A DNA stretch of 64,000 bases from Lepraria neglecta (GCA_033220425.1 CM065647.1:1860001-1924000); one strand, 5' to 3'; shown: positions 35,110 through 46,266, counted from the stretch's first letter. Program-made: numbers and translations. The notes: generated by a model from the letters alone, not told the origin.

Positions 35110-36210
35110 TCATTGTGTAGCTCTCAAATATTCGAGGATTGTCCAATCAAACACATGGTCATAATCGAAGCCCTCGCGCACGAAGAGATCACGGAAGATT
35201 TTGCGTAGATAGGAGTATTTCGGTTCCTCATCAAAGTCAAGACAATAGATGTAGTCAAAATAAGCCGCGAATTCCCCAGGAAGGTCCTCGCACAGATCCT
35301 CTATATTGATCGTCTCCTTCTCCTTCAGTATCAGTTCCTCCTTTTGCGTCTGATCCGCGGCTGTGAGACCTTGCCATGGGAGAGAGCCCCGGAGGAAGTA
35401 GAGAAGCATATATCCTAGAGATTCCAAATCATCGCAACGATGTTGGACTTATATGGTAATCAGTCTTTGTGCAGCAAAAAGCGAGGACGTTGTACTTACT
35501 AATACCTAAATGACCGTTGATGCTGGCGAAACGTGCCGTGCCAATCAAATGTGGATTCCGGGCACGACCGGTATTGGCCTTTACCTGGGCATCACGGCGT
35601 TCCGTAGCGAGGCCCAAATCCGTCACATACACCTGATTTCCATACTTCCCCACACCCATCAAGAAGTTCTCCGGCTTGATGTCTCGATGGATGACGCTCT
35701 TAGAGTGGATATATTCGAGACGATCAATGAGCTGCTCGGCGAGCATCAACACGGTCTTGAGAGAGAACTTGCGGCGGCAGAAGTTGAAAAGGTCTTCCAA
35801 ACTCGGCCCCAGGAGATCGAACACCATAGCGTTATATTCGCATTCTGTCTCATAGGCGTGGACTTGTGGAATACCGGCACCACCGGAGAGGGATCGATAG
35901 ACGTCGGCTTCACCTTTCAGTAAGGAGGGATCGATAGACACGTGTTCGAGTTTGATGGCGACATCTTCGCCCGTATCGATGTTGGTTCCTTACGCGTGAT
36001 CAGTCTTATGAAGCAGCGATGAGGACGCGCATCTGTTACCTATATACACTGCGCCGAAGCTGCCCCCACCGATCCTCCTTTGCAGCCGATATTTACTGGC
36101 GATACGTAAATCCTAAAGTAGATAAGGTGTCAGTACACCGTGGCCAAGTCTTGTCAGGGATAGGGAAGAGGTAAGATCGAATAGCACAACCCACTCACCA
36201 AGTTCCCCAT
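35110..36210 (-). CDS. Divergent casein kinase 1-like protein kinase (kinase domain only)
   Basis: Four exons, join(36210..36199, 36112..36040, 35988..35500, 35447..35110), give 303 residues, essentially a bare CK1 catalytic domain. The first exon is 12 nt and encodes MGNL. Conserved CK1 features are the IGGGSFGAVYIG loop, Lys41 in VAIKLE, LGPSLEDLFNFC, HRDIKPENF with Asp131, and GTARFASINGHLG where CK1 usually has GTARYASINTHLG. The DFG triad is DLG (Asp152-Leu153-Gly154), a change of the middle residue; Lys and both Asp are kept, so activity is possible. The C-terminal lipid- or peptide-binding tail of typical fungal CK1s is missing, and the C-lobe ends soon after DWTILEYL. It is divergent from a nuclease-like gene and next to transposon debris, which suggests an accessory paralogue rather than the housekeeping CK1. 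Confidence 0.88.
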
Positions 36211-36417
36211 TCGAGAATCCGATAGACGTGGGTGGGGGCTCGAAGCTGCAGTGCGCAAAGTGCTTACACATCATCTTTTTCAATGGAACGAAGGGGTGCT
36301 ATCCCGCGCATAACAACCCCGCAATCCGAAATGACTCACAGGCTAGCGCAGTTGTGAAAGACGCGCGCTATCTATCATCTATTGAAATAAGGCATTTTAT
36401 AAGACTGGAAATCTTCA
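36211..36417. promoter_or_regulatory. Shared promoter of the kinase and nuclease-like genes
   Basis: Only 207 bp separate the divergent start codons, so the two genes probably share regulatory sequence. No specific site can be named. Confidence 0.5.
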
Positions 36418-37961
36418 ATGTCCTGCAATCTAAAACGAAAGCTGTGTGTTGAAGCAGAGCCTGCGACTGACTCCTCACCGCCGCCCACCGCCAAACGACG
36501 AAAGCTCGAGAATCAGCAACGACACAGGACACCCAGTTCCTTTTGGGATAACCTGTCACGGCTGTGGCTCACTCCCCGCGCTCTTCGAGAGTTTGATCGA
36601 AGGACTGTGTGGCCTGCTGCTCCTGTGCCACCTGAGCGGACTGGCAAGGAGGACATTGACCTTGTACAGCTCAAGCGCTTCGCAAGACACGGTGGACCAA
36701 GCCTCGACCACCTCAGAGCTGTAAGTTCGATTCAACCTTCTCAGACAGCTTTCTAAATGTATGATAGTATCCAGAACCCGAAACCGCAGCTCCTTCCAAT
36801 CGAATGATGGACTCGAGTCAATCGGGTTCTAGGAAACGAGCCAAAATTTCGGATACATCCTCGAAGACCAGGAAATCTTCTGCCTACGACCCTAACTTCG
36901 AGCAGCATCTCATTAATAATGGTATCTACCCTCATGGGTACGACCACGGTGATGATAATGGCTCCGTATATCCAGACAACTGGGAGGAAATAAACGAAAT
37001 GCTAGCACAGCCACGGCCTTCTCTTTCACCATCACGCTTTCCTCGTGAAGCATTTCGGAAGTTTGAAAAGACAAACATGCAGGCTTTGACCGAGAATAGG
37101 GTGATGAGCAAGGCATTCCCGATCATTGCTGGCACCGTCGATATTCCCTCGCAGGAGAATCTCTATTTCGGAAATCTCAAACACCTGACCGACGGCTCTA
37201 TCACCAAGGCTAAGCCGGACTTCTACGATGGAAGCCGTCCGGTGGAACTAGACAAGCACATCCGGGAAGAGCTGGGCCCCTACATCGTGCCGTCAACGAA
37301 CACCGCCGCACCGTGCCTGCCCAATTTCTTCACGGAGGCGAAGGGCCCAAATGGGAGTGCGCCTGTGTGCAAGCTACAAGCAATGTATGACGGGGCTTTG
37401 GGTGCCCGTGGGGTACATGAGCTTCGATCTTATGTTGGTCAGGAGACGCCATTCGACAACAAAGCTTATACGATTACATCGACATATCATGGTGGAACCG
37501 GCGATCTCACGATCTATTCTACCCATCCTACTCCATCTAATGATCCCCAAAATCCAATTGAGTATCGCATAACTCAGCTTAGAGGATGGAAGATGACGGA
37601 CATCCCGGAAACATTCCGACAAGGAGCTGGCGCCTTGAGAAACGCTAGAGACTGGGCGAAAGAGAAACGGGAAGAGCTCATAACTGCCGCGAACGGCAAG
37701 GTGCCAGATACAGAACATTCAGATTTGGTGTCATCCACGCAAAGTTTCGTATCACTGTCATCGAACGAGCCCATTCACCCAGAATCTGACACGTCAGCTG
37801 ACGAACTTGCCCTGAACATTGACACATTTGCTTGCTCCAGTCGCAGAACTCCAGTCAGACATCGAATGAATCCTCCATCCAAAGCTCCGTCGAACCGACG
37901 TGTGAAGAAGGCTGCTATTGGAATTAATAAGAGGTCTGGTATGGGTTCTGGAGGATCATAA
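36418..37961 (+). CDS. Conserved fungal protein with PD-(D/E)XK-like motif (DUF7924-like)
   Basis: Two exons, join(36418..36720, 36768..37961), give 498 residues. The N-terminus is disordered with basic clusters (TAKRRKLE, SRKRAKIS) that look like nuclear localisation signals. A globular region of about 200 residues follows, with ITKAKPDFYDG (Asp252) and FFTEAKGPNG (Glu291, Lys293), then KLQAMYDGALGARG. The D...E-x-K spacing plus a Lys/Gln helix is the pattern of PD-(D/E)XK nucleases. I recall a fungal lineage-expanded family with this sequence (DUF7924), but the name is from memory. The C-terminal 100 residues are disordered with a second basic patch. There is no signal peptide, so a nuclear or cytoplasmic role is likely. 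It is divergent from the CK1-like kinase, 207 bp away. Confidence 0.8.
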
Positions 37962-39213
37962 GTGATCTAGGATTCTAAGATTGACGCTTAGTCCAGGCTA
38001 CGAGTGAGCCATCGAATATTACTCTCAACTCGAGCAGGCCGATGTCGATGCCGTCCTTCAGTATTATCCCGAGCGGGCGGCCACTGTGGTGACCCCTGAA
38101 TATTCCGTCGAGTACACGCATTCCTTCCAATCCACCTCGAAAGAATTTGTGCCGCTGTTGACCAGCTACCTGATCCGGAAGTCGTACTCGTCGAGTCCCT
38201 CTCAGTAGTCAAACGCCAAACGCCAAACGCCAAACCTTTCGAACGAGACGACAGCTAGTCGACTCCCTCGTACTTACAGAAAAGTGCCCCGAGACTCCCA
38301 TCGTCTCAGACGCCTGAGCCGATACTCAAGAGCCAAAGCGAAAAGATGCTAGATAGTAGACTTTGTTGCGAAGATGACGGGAATGTACTATGGCGTTTTC
38401 TGCACAATTGAGAGTCAGAAAAACCTGGCGGGCATCGTCGTTACAATCAAAGCAAGGCTAGAGGCTATCTATTTGATGCTGAAGAGGAACTTAAATAGCT
38501 TCCATTGATAATCATTTCCTAACGGCGGCAAGCTCAAAATATATCTGTGCAGCTTCAGATCTACCTTCAAAGCTGATTTGTAGGAATCCCATGCATATGT
38601 AGTAACCTCCCCCCTTGTGTGCCGGGCCGCACTGCGTACCGGGCGAGGTACTTTGACTTCAGAGCAACCCATACTTTGCACAGCGAGGGAGGTAGTAGTA
38701 GGCAAGTAAAATACTAAGGAATGACGTCTATAGGGCCTCACTATTACCTTTTTGAGAAATATTTAATTATATCTATAGTCTATAGTATAGTCCTCCCTAG
38801 ATACCCCTTCTGCCACTAAAATTTGGTATGTAGTAGGGTACCCCGAAAGTGCCCCGCCAATGGTTTTGCAATCGACTATAAGAAACAGGAAATCTTTGTT
38901 GGTTATAGGTGTGTGATGTTGTTCACAACTGCTGAGACTACAGTAAGGCACCTGAGAGATTGCGATGCTATTGTCGATGTGACACATTACATCTCCAAGC
39001 AACATCCCCAACACTTCCCAAAGACGCTTTTGCCGTAGCGGGGCCGACCTACGTAGCCTTGCCTTATACAAAGTACTCAATGCGATTGGACCTTCTTCTG
39101 ATTTTTGCGTTGTCGAATCTGAATCTGAATTTCTTTTGTCGGTTCGCTACAACTCTCGGTACTATGCATCACGCCCCGGCTCTCTATCTCTTATTGAAGT
39201 TTAGATATTTCGC
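37962..39213. other. Convergent intergenic region
   Basis: 1252 bp between the nuclease-like gene and the ABC transporter 3' end. It has a short tandem run of AAACGCC (38211-38235) and an AT-rich patch near 38750-38800. No gene or clear transposon is recognisable. Confidence 0.45.
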
Positions 39214-42200
39214 CTAATGATTGATCAGCTTCAGGTTATCCCGCAAGTTATGTCTAAGGTCACTTACCGCAATGAATAAAAGAATCAAGTTACTACCAAT
39301 GAACGCCGCGAGAATTCCCAGGTCTCGCCACCGATGGCTGAAACTGTATCCGAGCGGTTCAAACAACTGGTCGCCGACGCTGTACGCACAGTAGGAACAG
39401 TCGCTCGTGCTGTTATCGACAATGTATCCCGGCCCCCCAGCCGCGAAGAAATCCGCCATGTACTCCCCACAAGTCCGGCCTGGCGGGCTCGTAAAGCGGT
39501 TTAGCTCGCCCTCTGTGCACCTTACCGGCAGCTCGTGCAGCTCAGTGACTAGCATACCTTCGATGAGACGTGTCAAAGGATTGAGCTGGTAGAGCCACGC
39601 CCTCCAGAAACCCGGAATCTGAGGCCTCGGGACAGTAACACCGCAGAAGAGCGCGAAGACCATGAAGATTGTTGGGTTCAGGAGCGAGGCAAAGAAGGGC
39701 GAGGGCGTGACTGCAGCAACCACCTGGCCTAGTGTTACGGTGAAGAATTCGACGATGAGTATCATAAAGAACTGGTACCCTGCCCTGCTTGTCGCGTTCT
39801 GGAAGCCAGTAATGTAGTAGAGCGGGAGGAAGAAGCCGACCGCGCAGAGGATGGAGTACGGACACTCGGCGAGCACCTGCGCGAGAGCGAAAGGGAATTC
39901 CTTGTACGCCTTTACAGTTTGCTCACGATACGCAATCATGCGTGAGAGATGGTACTTGGGCTGGACTTGTGCGAGGATTACCGCAGGCAGAAGGGTGACC
40001 TGGAATATCACGAAGACTCGATATTGCAGAGAGGCACGGCTATCGTCGAGCTGCAGGAACATCAGGCCGGTGAGGAGCGCAACGATAACATGGTTGAAGA
40101 ACCGCGTGAAGCCGTAATTAGGGGAGCGCCAGAATGACAGGTGGGTGCGTCTCTGAACGATCTTGATCTGGTGAAGCATAGGAGTCGCGTACTCCTTTTG
40201 TTGCACTGGCGGTCCGTCACCCACCTCTTTCAAGCGTTGCCCTTTGATGCGGACAATCTCACGTTTGGTGTCTTCAAATTCTTCGCTGTCGTTCCAAACA
40301 TGGGCCCAGTCTCTCGATCCAAGGCGAGGCGTTTGACCTGCACCTATAGCATCCAGCATCCATTCCGCTGGATTCGCATTCGGAGGGCAGTCGGCACCGT
40401 GGCGCCGGAAATAGTCTAGCAAGATATGTGCGTCCTTGCCGATATCTCCAAAATACACGCACTGGCCGCCGCGTTGTAGAAGCAGTAGTCGGTCGAAGCT
40501 TTCGAAGAGCGCAGAATTCGGCTGATGAATAGTACAGAGGATGGCTTGGCCAGTAGTAGCGAGTTTGCGCAAGAATCGGACAATATTGAAAGCGGACTGG
40601 CTATCGAGACCGGACGTCGGCTCGTCGAGGAAAAGAAGCAGTTCTGGTTTCGCAGCGAGTTCTACGCCTATGGTCACACGCTTGCGTTGCTCCACGGCGA
40701 GGCCACTTTCAGGCTCGCCAATAATGGCGTCTGCGATATCTTCCATCTCCAATAGGCTGATTACTTCCTCAACGTACGCGTACTTCTCCTCTTGTGGAAT
40801 ATCGAATGGCTGTCTCAAGTCGGCGGAAAATCTCAACGCTTCTCTAACCGTCTGAGCGGGCTCGTGCACATCTAGTTGTTCAGCATAAGATGTGCTTCGT
40901 TGGAACGCAAGACCAGGAGGTTTGCTATCAACCAATTTGTTACCAGTAATAACACCGATGTTCTTTCGTGAAGCGAGCACGTCTAAGAGCGTTGTTTTAC
41001 CAGCGCCAGACGCACCCATGAGAGCAGTAAGAGTACCAGGCTTGACATACCCATAGATATCTCTCAGAAGTCGGAGCTGTCCAGATGGTACCGGCACGTG
41101 GTAGTTAATTGCCTCCCAAGTTAAGACAGCTTTGGAGGCAGTTGTCAAACCTGCGCCAGTTTCTTCGTCAGTCTTGCGACGATGCTCCCGTTTCTGGCGA
41201 AGGGCCTCATTGAGTGCCTTCCGCTCTTTGTTTTCTTTGACGAAGTAAGTGACAGTCCGACCACCAGCGCCCCACTTAATCCATTCCCCAAGAAAAGTAT
41301 TTGCAATTAGGAACGCCACGATTAGGACAACTATGATGCCCCAGTAGCGCCAGAGATCAGAGGGGTCGTAATCAAAGGCAGTCTCGATATATCGTGTGCC
41401 AGAAACGTAGTCCGATCCAGCCGTGCTACCAGACAGGGTGCAGACCTGGTGGTTGATATCATTGTAGCCGGGACCAGACGGAATAAGAGACTCTGCTGTG
41501 CAGCGCAGGTTAAGATGCCGAAACTCATTTATCATTAGGGCTGAAAAGCCGAGGCCAATAGCATTGATGTAGTATGTCCACCTCAGCCAGACTTGCTCCG
41601 ATTGCCACTGGATGAAATAACCGGAGGTCAGCATGAAGAGCACGACGATCATAGTAATCAAACGAATCGCGACATCGAAGTCGGGACAGATGCACCCGAC
41701 GGTACGGAAGAAGAGCGATATGGCGAGATAGCAGGAGACTATCATGAGGTAGAAGATGAAGAATGCGCCAGCTTCTCGAACCAGATGGCACATAAGGTAA
41801 ACCATAATGCTGAAAACCATGATTTGGACAGCGGAGAATGCTAGATCCACGATGAGTTGCGCGATCCATAGCGCCGAAGGATGATGGAAGGTGTATGCGC
41901 GATGCTTGTTGACGATTGGCCTGCCAGTCATCGTGGTTATGAGTTCTGAGAAGGCCTGGGACGCATTGAAGAAAAGAGCGATGTAAAGAACGCCACCGCG
42001 AGTAAAGGCGCCCGCGCTAGTCACAGGGAGATCGAGCCAAACGGTGCCGACCATAATAGCGGTGATAATCGCCGTCACCCACGAGACGACGAGTGAGGAC
42101 CTATTTTGCCACTTAAGCAGGAATTGGCGCTTTACCAGGGCCCACACCTGCAGGGAGAACGGGATCGAATAGACAGACTTCTCGGAAGTTTGCCTCTTGC

Positions 42201-43599
42201 TGTCCTTGACGGCGGTCTGGAAGTCGTCATATACCTCCTTCTCGCGCTGCATTTGCTGATAGTATTCGGACATTTCGGTCGAAAGCTGTTTGGAGAACTT
42301 TGACTTATCGAAAGCGGCGACAAGCTGATCCGGCGTGCTGGGGACGTCATCGGAACTTCTTCCAGGAGCAAAATCCCGTTCAAACGGGTCGGTACATCCG
42401 GTCAAGTAATCTGGCGTCGTTTGACGAGGCTTCTCGAGGAAGCCCAGGCCCTCAAAATACGCGCGAGCTTCCTTCGCTGGACCAAAGAACACTTGGCGGC
42501 CTTCATTGATAACCATCACTTTGTCAAAGAGCTGATAGATATTCTCCGAGGCTTGATATAGTGACACAAACGTCGATACTCTGTAGATGTCCGTAAGGAT
42601 GCGGAGCGACTTCATGAAATCCAAAGCTGTCGAGGCGTCCAGCCCTCGCGTGGAGTTGTCCCACGAGCATACTGTCGCGCTGGTTACCATCATCTCAGCA
42701 ATCGAAACGCGCTTACGCTCTCCTCCTGATATGCCTCGGACAAAGGGGTTGCCGACGATCGTATTGCGCGTGTGCTCGATGTTGAACATCTGCAGGAGTA
42801 GTTTTATAACTCTCTCTTTGAAATCATGCCGCGAAAGCCCTGCAGGCCGCTTTCCGGGCACCTTCGTCTCGAGCGCGAACTCGAGCGTCTGCCCGACCGT
42901 AAGCGTCGGCTGATGAATGTCATCTTCGTCGTTGTAGACCGCCTCGCCGCGGTACCTTTTCGCGAAGGTCTTGCTATCGAAGGGTCCGTAGAGTACATCG
43001 CCGTTGATCCTGGTGTATCCGAATCGCTGGTTGCTAATGACCTTGAGGAGTGTAGTGCAACCGGATCCTGGACGACCTAGTACCAAGACCATTTCACCCG
43101 GCTTTATCACTCCGCGGAAGTTCTTGAGGATGTCGAACTGACGGCCCTTTTGGCCCCAACCCATCATGTTCTTCGCGGTCTCGTAGACATTGAAGAAGCT
43201 CACGAATGCCATTGGGAATGTCTTGACGTAGTTCTTGACCCCGCCAATGCCGCTGACTGTCAGCCCATCCCAGTATACGCCGATCCGCTTCGCTTTTATT
43301 CCTGCGGCCTCTTCCTCTGCCTTAGTGCCGCGCAACGTGCTTTCGAGGTCGAAGGGTTCGATCGAATTATCGCACTCGTCTGCTTTCTCAACATCGACCG
43401 TGGCACAGCTCTGGATCTTTGCGCGCTTCTGTGATGCGTGGCTAGCGTGCGAAAGCTCTTTATAGAGCTCCGCAAACTCGGCTTCTGCACGCTCAACATT
43501 GACTCCATGGCCGCTCCTTCCTGTCCGGTCTGGTGGAGGTGCCATTGACTGCTGGATTGTCAACGAAAGCTTGCCGCTCGTGGCCTGGCACCGCAGCAA
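39214..43599 (-). CDS. Full-size PDR-type ABC-G multidrug transporter
   Basis: Single exon, up to 1461 residues, with the fungal PDR layout NBD1-TMD1-NBD2-TMD2. NBD1 carries the degenerate Walker A GRPGSGCT (residues 175-182, Cys replacing Lys) usual in this subfamily, signature VRGISGGERKRVS and STRGLD. NBD2 has canonical Walker A GASGAGKT, the degenerate signature LAVEQRKRVTIG and LLFLDEPTSGLD. Each TMD has six helices, with a Cys-containing external loop before the last helix. These pumps export toxins and azoles at the plasma membrane. The start at 43599 is uncertain: Met19 (43545, MAPPPDRTG) is a good alternative. The substrate cannot be read from sequence. It stands alone, with transposon remains on its upstream side. 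Confidence 0.94.
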   Translation of the reverse strand: MLRCQATSGKLSLTIQQSMAPPPDRTGRSGHGVNVERAEAEFAELYKELSHASHASQKRAKIQSCATVDVEKADECDNSIEPFDLESTLRGTKAEEEAAGIKAKRIGVYWDGLTVSGIGGVKNYVKTFPMAFVSFFNVYETAKNMMGWGQKGRQFDILKNFRGVIKPGEMVLVLGRPGSGCTTLLKVISNQRFGYTRINGDVLYGPFDSKTFAKRYRGEAVYNDEDDIHQPTLTVGQTLEFALETKVPGKRPAGLSRHDFKERVIKLLLQMFNIEHTRNTIVGNPFVRGISGGERKRVSIAEMMVTSATVCSWDNSTRGLDASTALDFMKSLRILTDIYRVSTFVSLYQASENIYQLFDKVMVINEGRQVFFGPAKEARAYFEGLGFLEKPRQTTPDYLTGCTDPFERDFAPGRSSDDVPSTPDQLVAAFDKSKFSKQLSTEMSEYYQQMQREKEVYDDFQTAVKDSKRQTSEKSVYSIPFSLQVWALVKRQFLLKWQNRSSLVVSWVTAIITAIMVGTVWLDLPVTSAGAFTRGGVLYIALFFNASQAFSELITTMTGRPIVNKHRAYTFHHPSALWIAQLIVDLAFSAVQIMVFSIMVYLMCHLVREAGAFFIFYLMIVSCYLAISLFFRTVGCICPDFDVAIRLITMIVVLFMLTSGYFIQWQSEQVWLRWTYYINAIGLGFSALMINEFRHLNLRCTAESLIPSGPGYNDINHQVCTLSGSTAGSDYVSGTRYIETAFDYDPSDLWRYWGIIVVLIVAFLIANTFLGEWIKWGAGGRTVTYFVKENKERKALNEALRQKREHRRKTDEETGAGLTTASKAVLTWEAINYHVPVPSGQLRLLRDIYGYVKPGTLTALMGASGAGKTTLLDVLASRKNIGVITGNKLVDSKPPGLAFQRSTSYAEQLDVHEPAQTVREALRFSADLRQPFDIPQEEKYAYVEEVISLLEMEDIADAIIGEPESGLAVEQRKRVTIGVELAAKPELLLFLDEPTSGLDSQSAFNIVRFLRKLATTGQAILCTIHQPNSALFESFDRLLLLQRGGQCVYFGDIGKDAHILLDYFRRHGADCPPNANPAEWMLDAIGAGQTPRLGSRDWAHVWNDSEEFEDTKREIVRIKGQRLKEVGDGPPVQQKEYATPMLHQIKIVQRRTHLSFWRSPNYGFTRFFNHVIVALLTGLMFLQLDDSRASLQYRVFVIFQVTLLPAVILAQVQPKYHLSRMIAYREQTVKAYKEFPFALAQVLAECPYSILCAVGFFLPLYYITGFQNATSRAGYQFFMILIVEFFTVTLGQVVAAVTPSPFFASLLNPTIFMVFALFCGVTVPRPQIPGFWRAWLYQLNPLTRLIEGMLVTELHELPVRCTEGELNRFTSPPGRTCGEYMADFFAAGGPGYIVDNSTSDCSYCAYSVGDQLFEPLGYSFSHRWRDLGILAAFIGSNLILLFIAVSDLRHNLRDNLKLINH

Positions 43600-44730
43600 T
43601 TGGTGAAGCGTTGTGTTGTTGGCTGCTCATGCTGACGCGCAAGATCCGCCCGGCTCCTAGAAATCTTACTACTCCGGATCGATGATCAAGTTGCGTGGAG
43701 AGTTATGAGCTCTCCGAAGGGGAAAAAAGACTTGGAAGACAGGAAGGCAGTTGAGCTAGGAGCAAAGGATATGCCTGCGAAAGAAACAGCAGCCACCGCT
43801 GTTGATCTTTGTCTGACGGAGAGTGCTCATTATCACATCACACAAAGTATCATACTCAATTTGATGTATCTACTGTAGATCACCATCTTGTCTAACCACC
43901 GTGGCGTCCATGGGCATCAATTCCAGCCTGACAACGATCTTTGCAAGCTGACTCGAAGGCGGTAAGATGAGATTCGCGTGCCTGCATGAAGTTGCATTGT
44001 ACACAGAGGGGCGCGACGCAGGGTTCTTTCTTGATGAGAACCGCGGCCGGCAAATAGGAGCGGAAGGAACGGCACGGCACAGCCTAAGCAGGGGAAAACG
44101 GGCGCTGATCAAGCAGGACGTATCCAAGTTCAACGAAGCCGATAGATAAGAGCGGTAGGAACGGCATAGCATAGCCTTAATTAAGCAGGACGTATCTAGG
44201 GATGACGCGGCCGCATCCGATTTGGACTTTGTGTCACCCGCAACAGGGGGTGACATAAGTCATTGGACCTCCGAGGTTTCAAGGCAGAACAGTCCAGGCA
44301 GCTAACCAACAATACCTGAGTCCTTGTGAAGAGACCGCCCTCGTTGACTATATCCTACGCATGGCTAACCTCTGCCTGTCAAGTTTCTGGGCTCCATCGC
44401 CCTCGTGATCGAACATCTGCGTTCTTCTGCGTTCCAGATCCCTGCCTCTGACGACCATGTTCGACCACCTCGCAAAAATTTGCCTCAAGCCTTCCACAAG
44501 CAGCGCCCAGAACTCAATTCGAAGAGAGTAAGAGCGTTGAACTACCCCAATACGATCGTAACATTCACGATAAAGTGATGCGGTGGTTACTGTTACGGAG
44601 CCTTAGCGCCTTAAGCGCTTGGTATTCATGTACTCTAGCAATTCTAGCTTAGCGAAAACAATAACTCTTTTACCACCTACAATGCGCACCATAGCCATAA
44701 CAGTTACAGCCGTTCTACCACCACATCGCG
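43600..44730. other. ABC transporter upstream region
   Basis: About 1.1 kb holding the ABC transporter promoter and, further out, an imperfect direct repeat (44054-44198). No gene is supported in this stretch. Confidence 0.45.
44054..44198. repeat. Imperfect direct repeat upstream of the ABC transporter
   Basis: Two related units, 44054-44126 and 44146-44198, both begin ATAGGAGCGG or ATAAGAGCGG and end with AAGCAGGACGTATC. The second lacks about 20 internal bases of the first. Origin is unknown; it could be an eroded tandem duplication. Confidence 0.65.
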
Positions 44731-44986
44731 TTCAACATGTCCAGGCTCAACGGAATCATTCTACAGCGATGATGACGACTCAACAGATGGTAGAGATGAC
44801 CTAGAAAGGTACCTTGATTCACGCAGGCGTAAGTCTCCACCAAGAGAGCTATATTTCAATCCTATCGCGTGGTGGACCGAGGAGAGGACAGAATTTCCTA
44901 TGCTGGCGCAATTGGCGCTCAATGTGTTATCTATACCTGCAATGGCCACAGAGGACGAGAGAGTATTAGTTATACAGGTAAATTGA
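44731..44986 (+). pseudogene. hAT transposase relic (C-terminal dimerisation domain)
   Basis: An open plus-strand stretch ending in TGA at 44984-44986 reads through ELYFNPIAWWTEER, then FPMLAQLALNVLSIPAMATEDERV. This is the hAT dimerisation domain pattern: a W-W pair, FP-LA-AL-VLSIPA, and a following E-R-V that normally continues into F-S-x-G. Here the F-S-x-G part is altered to LVI and the frame stops soon after. Only the C-terminal piece remains, so the copy cannot encode a working transposase. It is a second trace of the hAT superfamily in the window, after the 784-bp element at 31774-32557. Confidence 0.8.
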
Positions 44987-46266
44987 TTACTGTGGACCGG
45001 AATTAGTTGGACGAAAATTCTATTGAAGCTGTGAATTGCGTACGGTATTGGTATAAGGCGCCCAAGCCTCCTGAGCGCAAGCGACAACCATCTCAACACC
45101 AGATAGTTACTAATCCGATGAGATCTCCTAATTCGGATGAGATGAGATTAAGAAGTACCTAATCGCATCTAATTCAAGGCCCAGATGAGATGAGTTGAGA
45201 TAATCGACAACGCTGCCTCTACCTGTTCCCACCCAGCAACAGATTCTTCAGTAAAGGAGTGACACCTATCTGCCTACTATCGAAACAAGATGACAACTCC
45301 ACATGATATACCCGTCAACACAAGCACTGTTTCTTCTGGTCTGTGTCAACTAAATCCGTACCAAGACGAACACCACCAAATCACCCATTCAACGGACGAC
45401 CAGATAAGCACACTTCCACTGCTTAATCCACGCGTAAATCATGGCGCAGGCACACTCAGCAAACAATATAGCCGTAAATGTGTCGAAGAGCAGTGTCCAC
45501 AATACACCCAAGTCTCCAGAACAGCAGAAGCACGTTCGAGTATCTTAGAAGTGATATCTCTGATGCCATTGCTTTTACTGACGGCATGGAGCTTAATTTG
45601 AGCCATCTTTCATGGCTGTGTCTGCCCAGGACCCTGTTTATTGTGCATGAAAGTGACGCTTTCTGCACTGTTAAACCATATCCCGACGTGGTGAAACACC
45701 GTGCGTAATGAAATTTGGTCAAGGTATTTCAAGCTTGAACGCTTCACGCTCTTCATCTACAATATTAGTTGATGATTTAAGCATGTCTAATTGCTCTTAG
45801 AGCAGTGCCTTGATGAAATATACTATTGCTTTTTTCAAAATTATCATAGGTGTAGATCATCTTACGCTCGATCACTGTGATCAATATTTATGTGCCATTT
45901 CAGAGGCTGCTTCGATACACGACCCGATGTGGTTCTGCTTGACACGAAGCACAGCGTATCGCATTCATTTCAGCCTGAGGACGTCGCTCTTGTTTTAATC
46001 TACCTGCACAACAAGCAGGTCTGAGTTTGAAGAGGAATTAACTCAGGCGAATGCCTTCGTGACGGAGACCTTCTTCAGTTCATGACCAAGGCAGACGGCC
46101 GACACTGGCAGCGCCTCACCAACGCCTAGCCTTTCAACGGCAAGCACTATCAAGGAGCAAATCCAGTCAACACCTTTTTATGGAGCTGATAGACTGGCGC
46201 TGAGAAAGTTATTTGTCGATCATCCTCCCCCCATGTCTTCAGCGCTTGCTCACTCGTAAACTATCA
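44987..46266. other. Intergenic region
   Basis: About 1.28 kb of moderately AT-rich sequence. Near 45110-45200 the GATGAGAT motif recurs several times and may belong to the hAT relic. No gene is supported. Confidence 0.4.

Noticed and set aside
38211-38235. AAACGCC tandem run
   Set aside because: Only about 3.5 units; common chance-level microsatellite.
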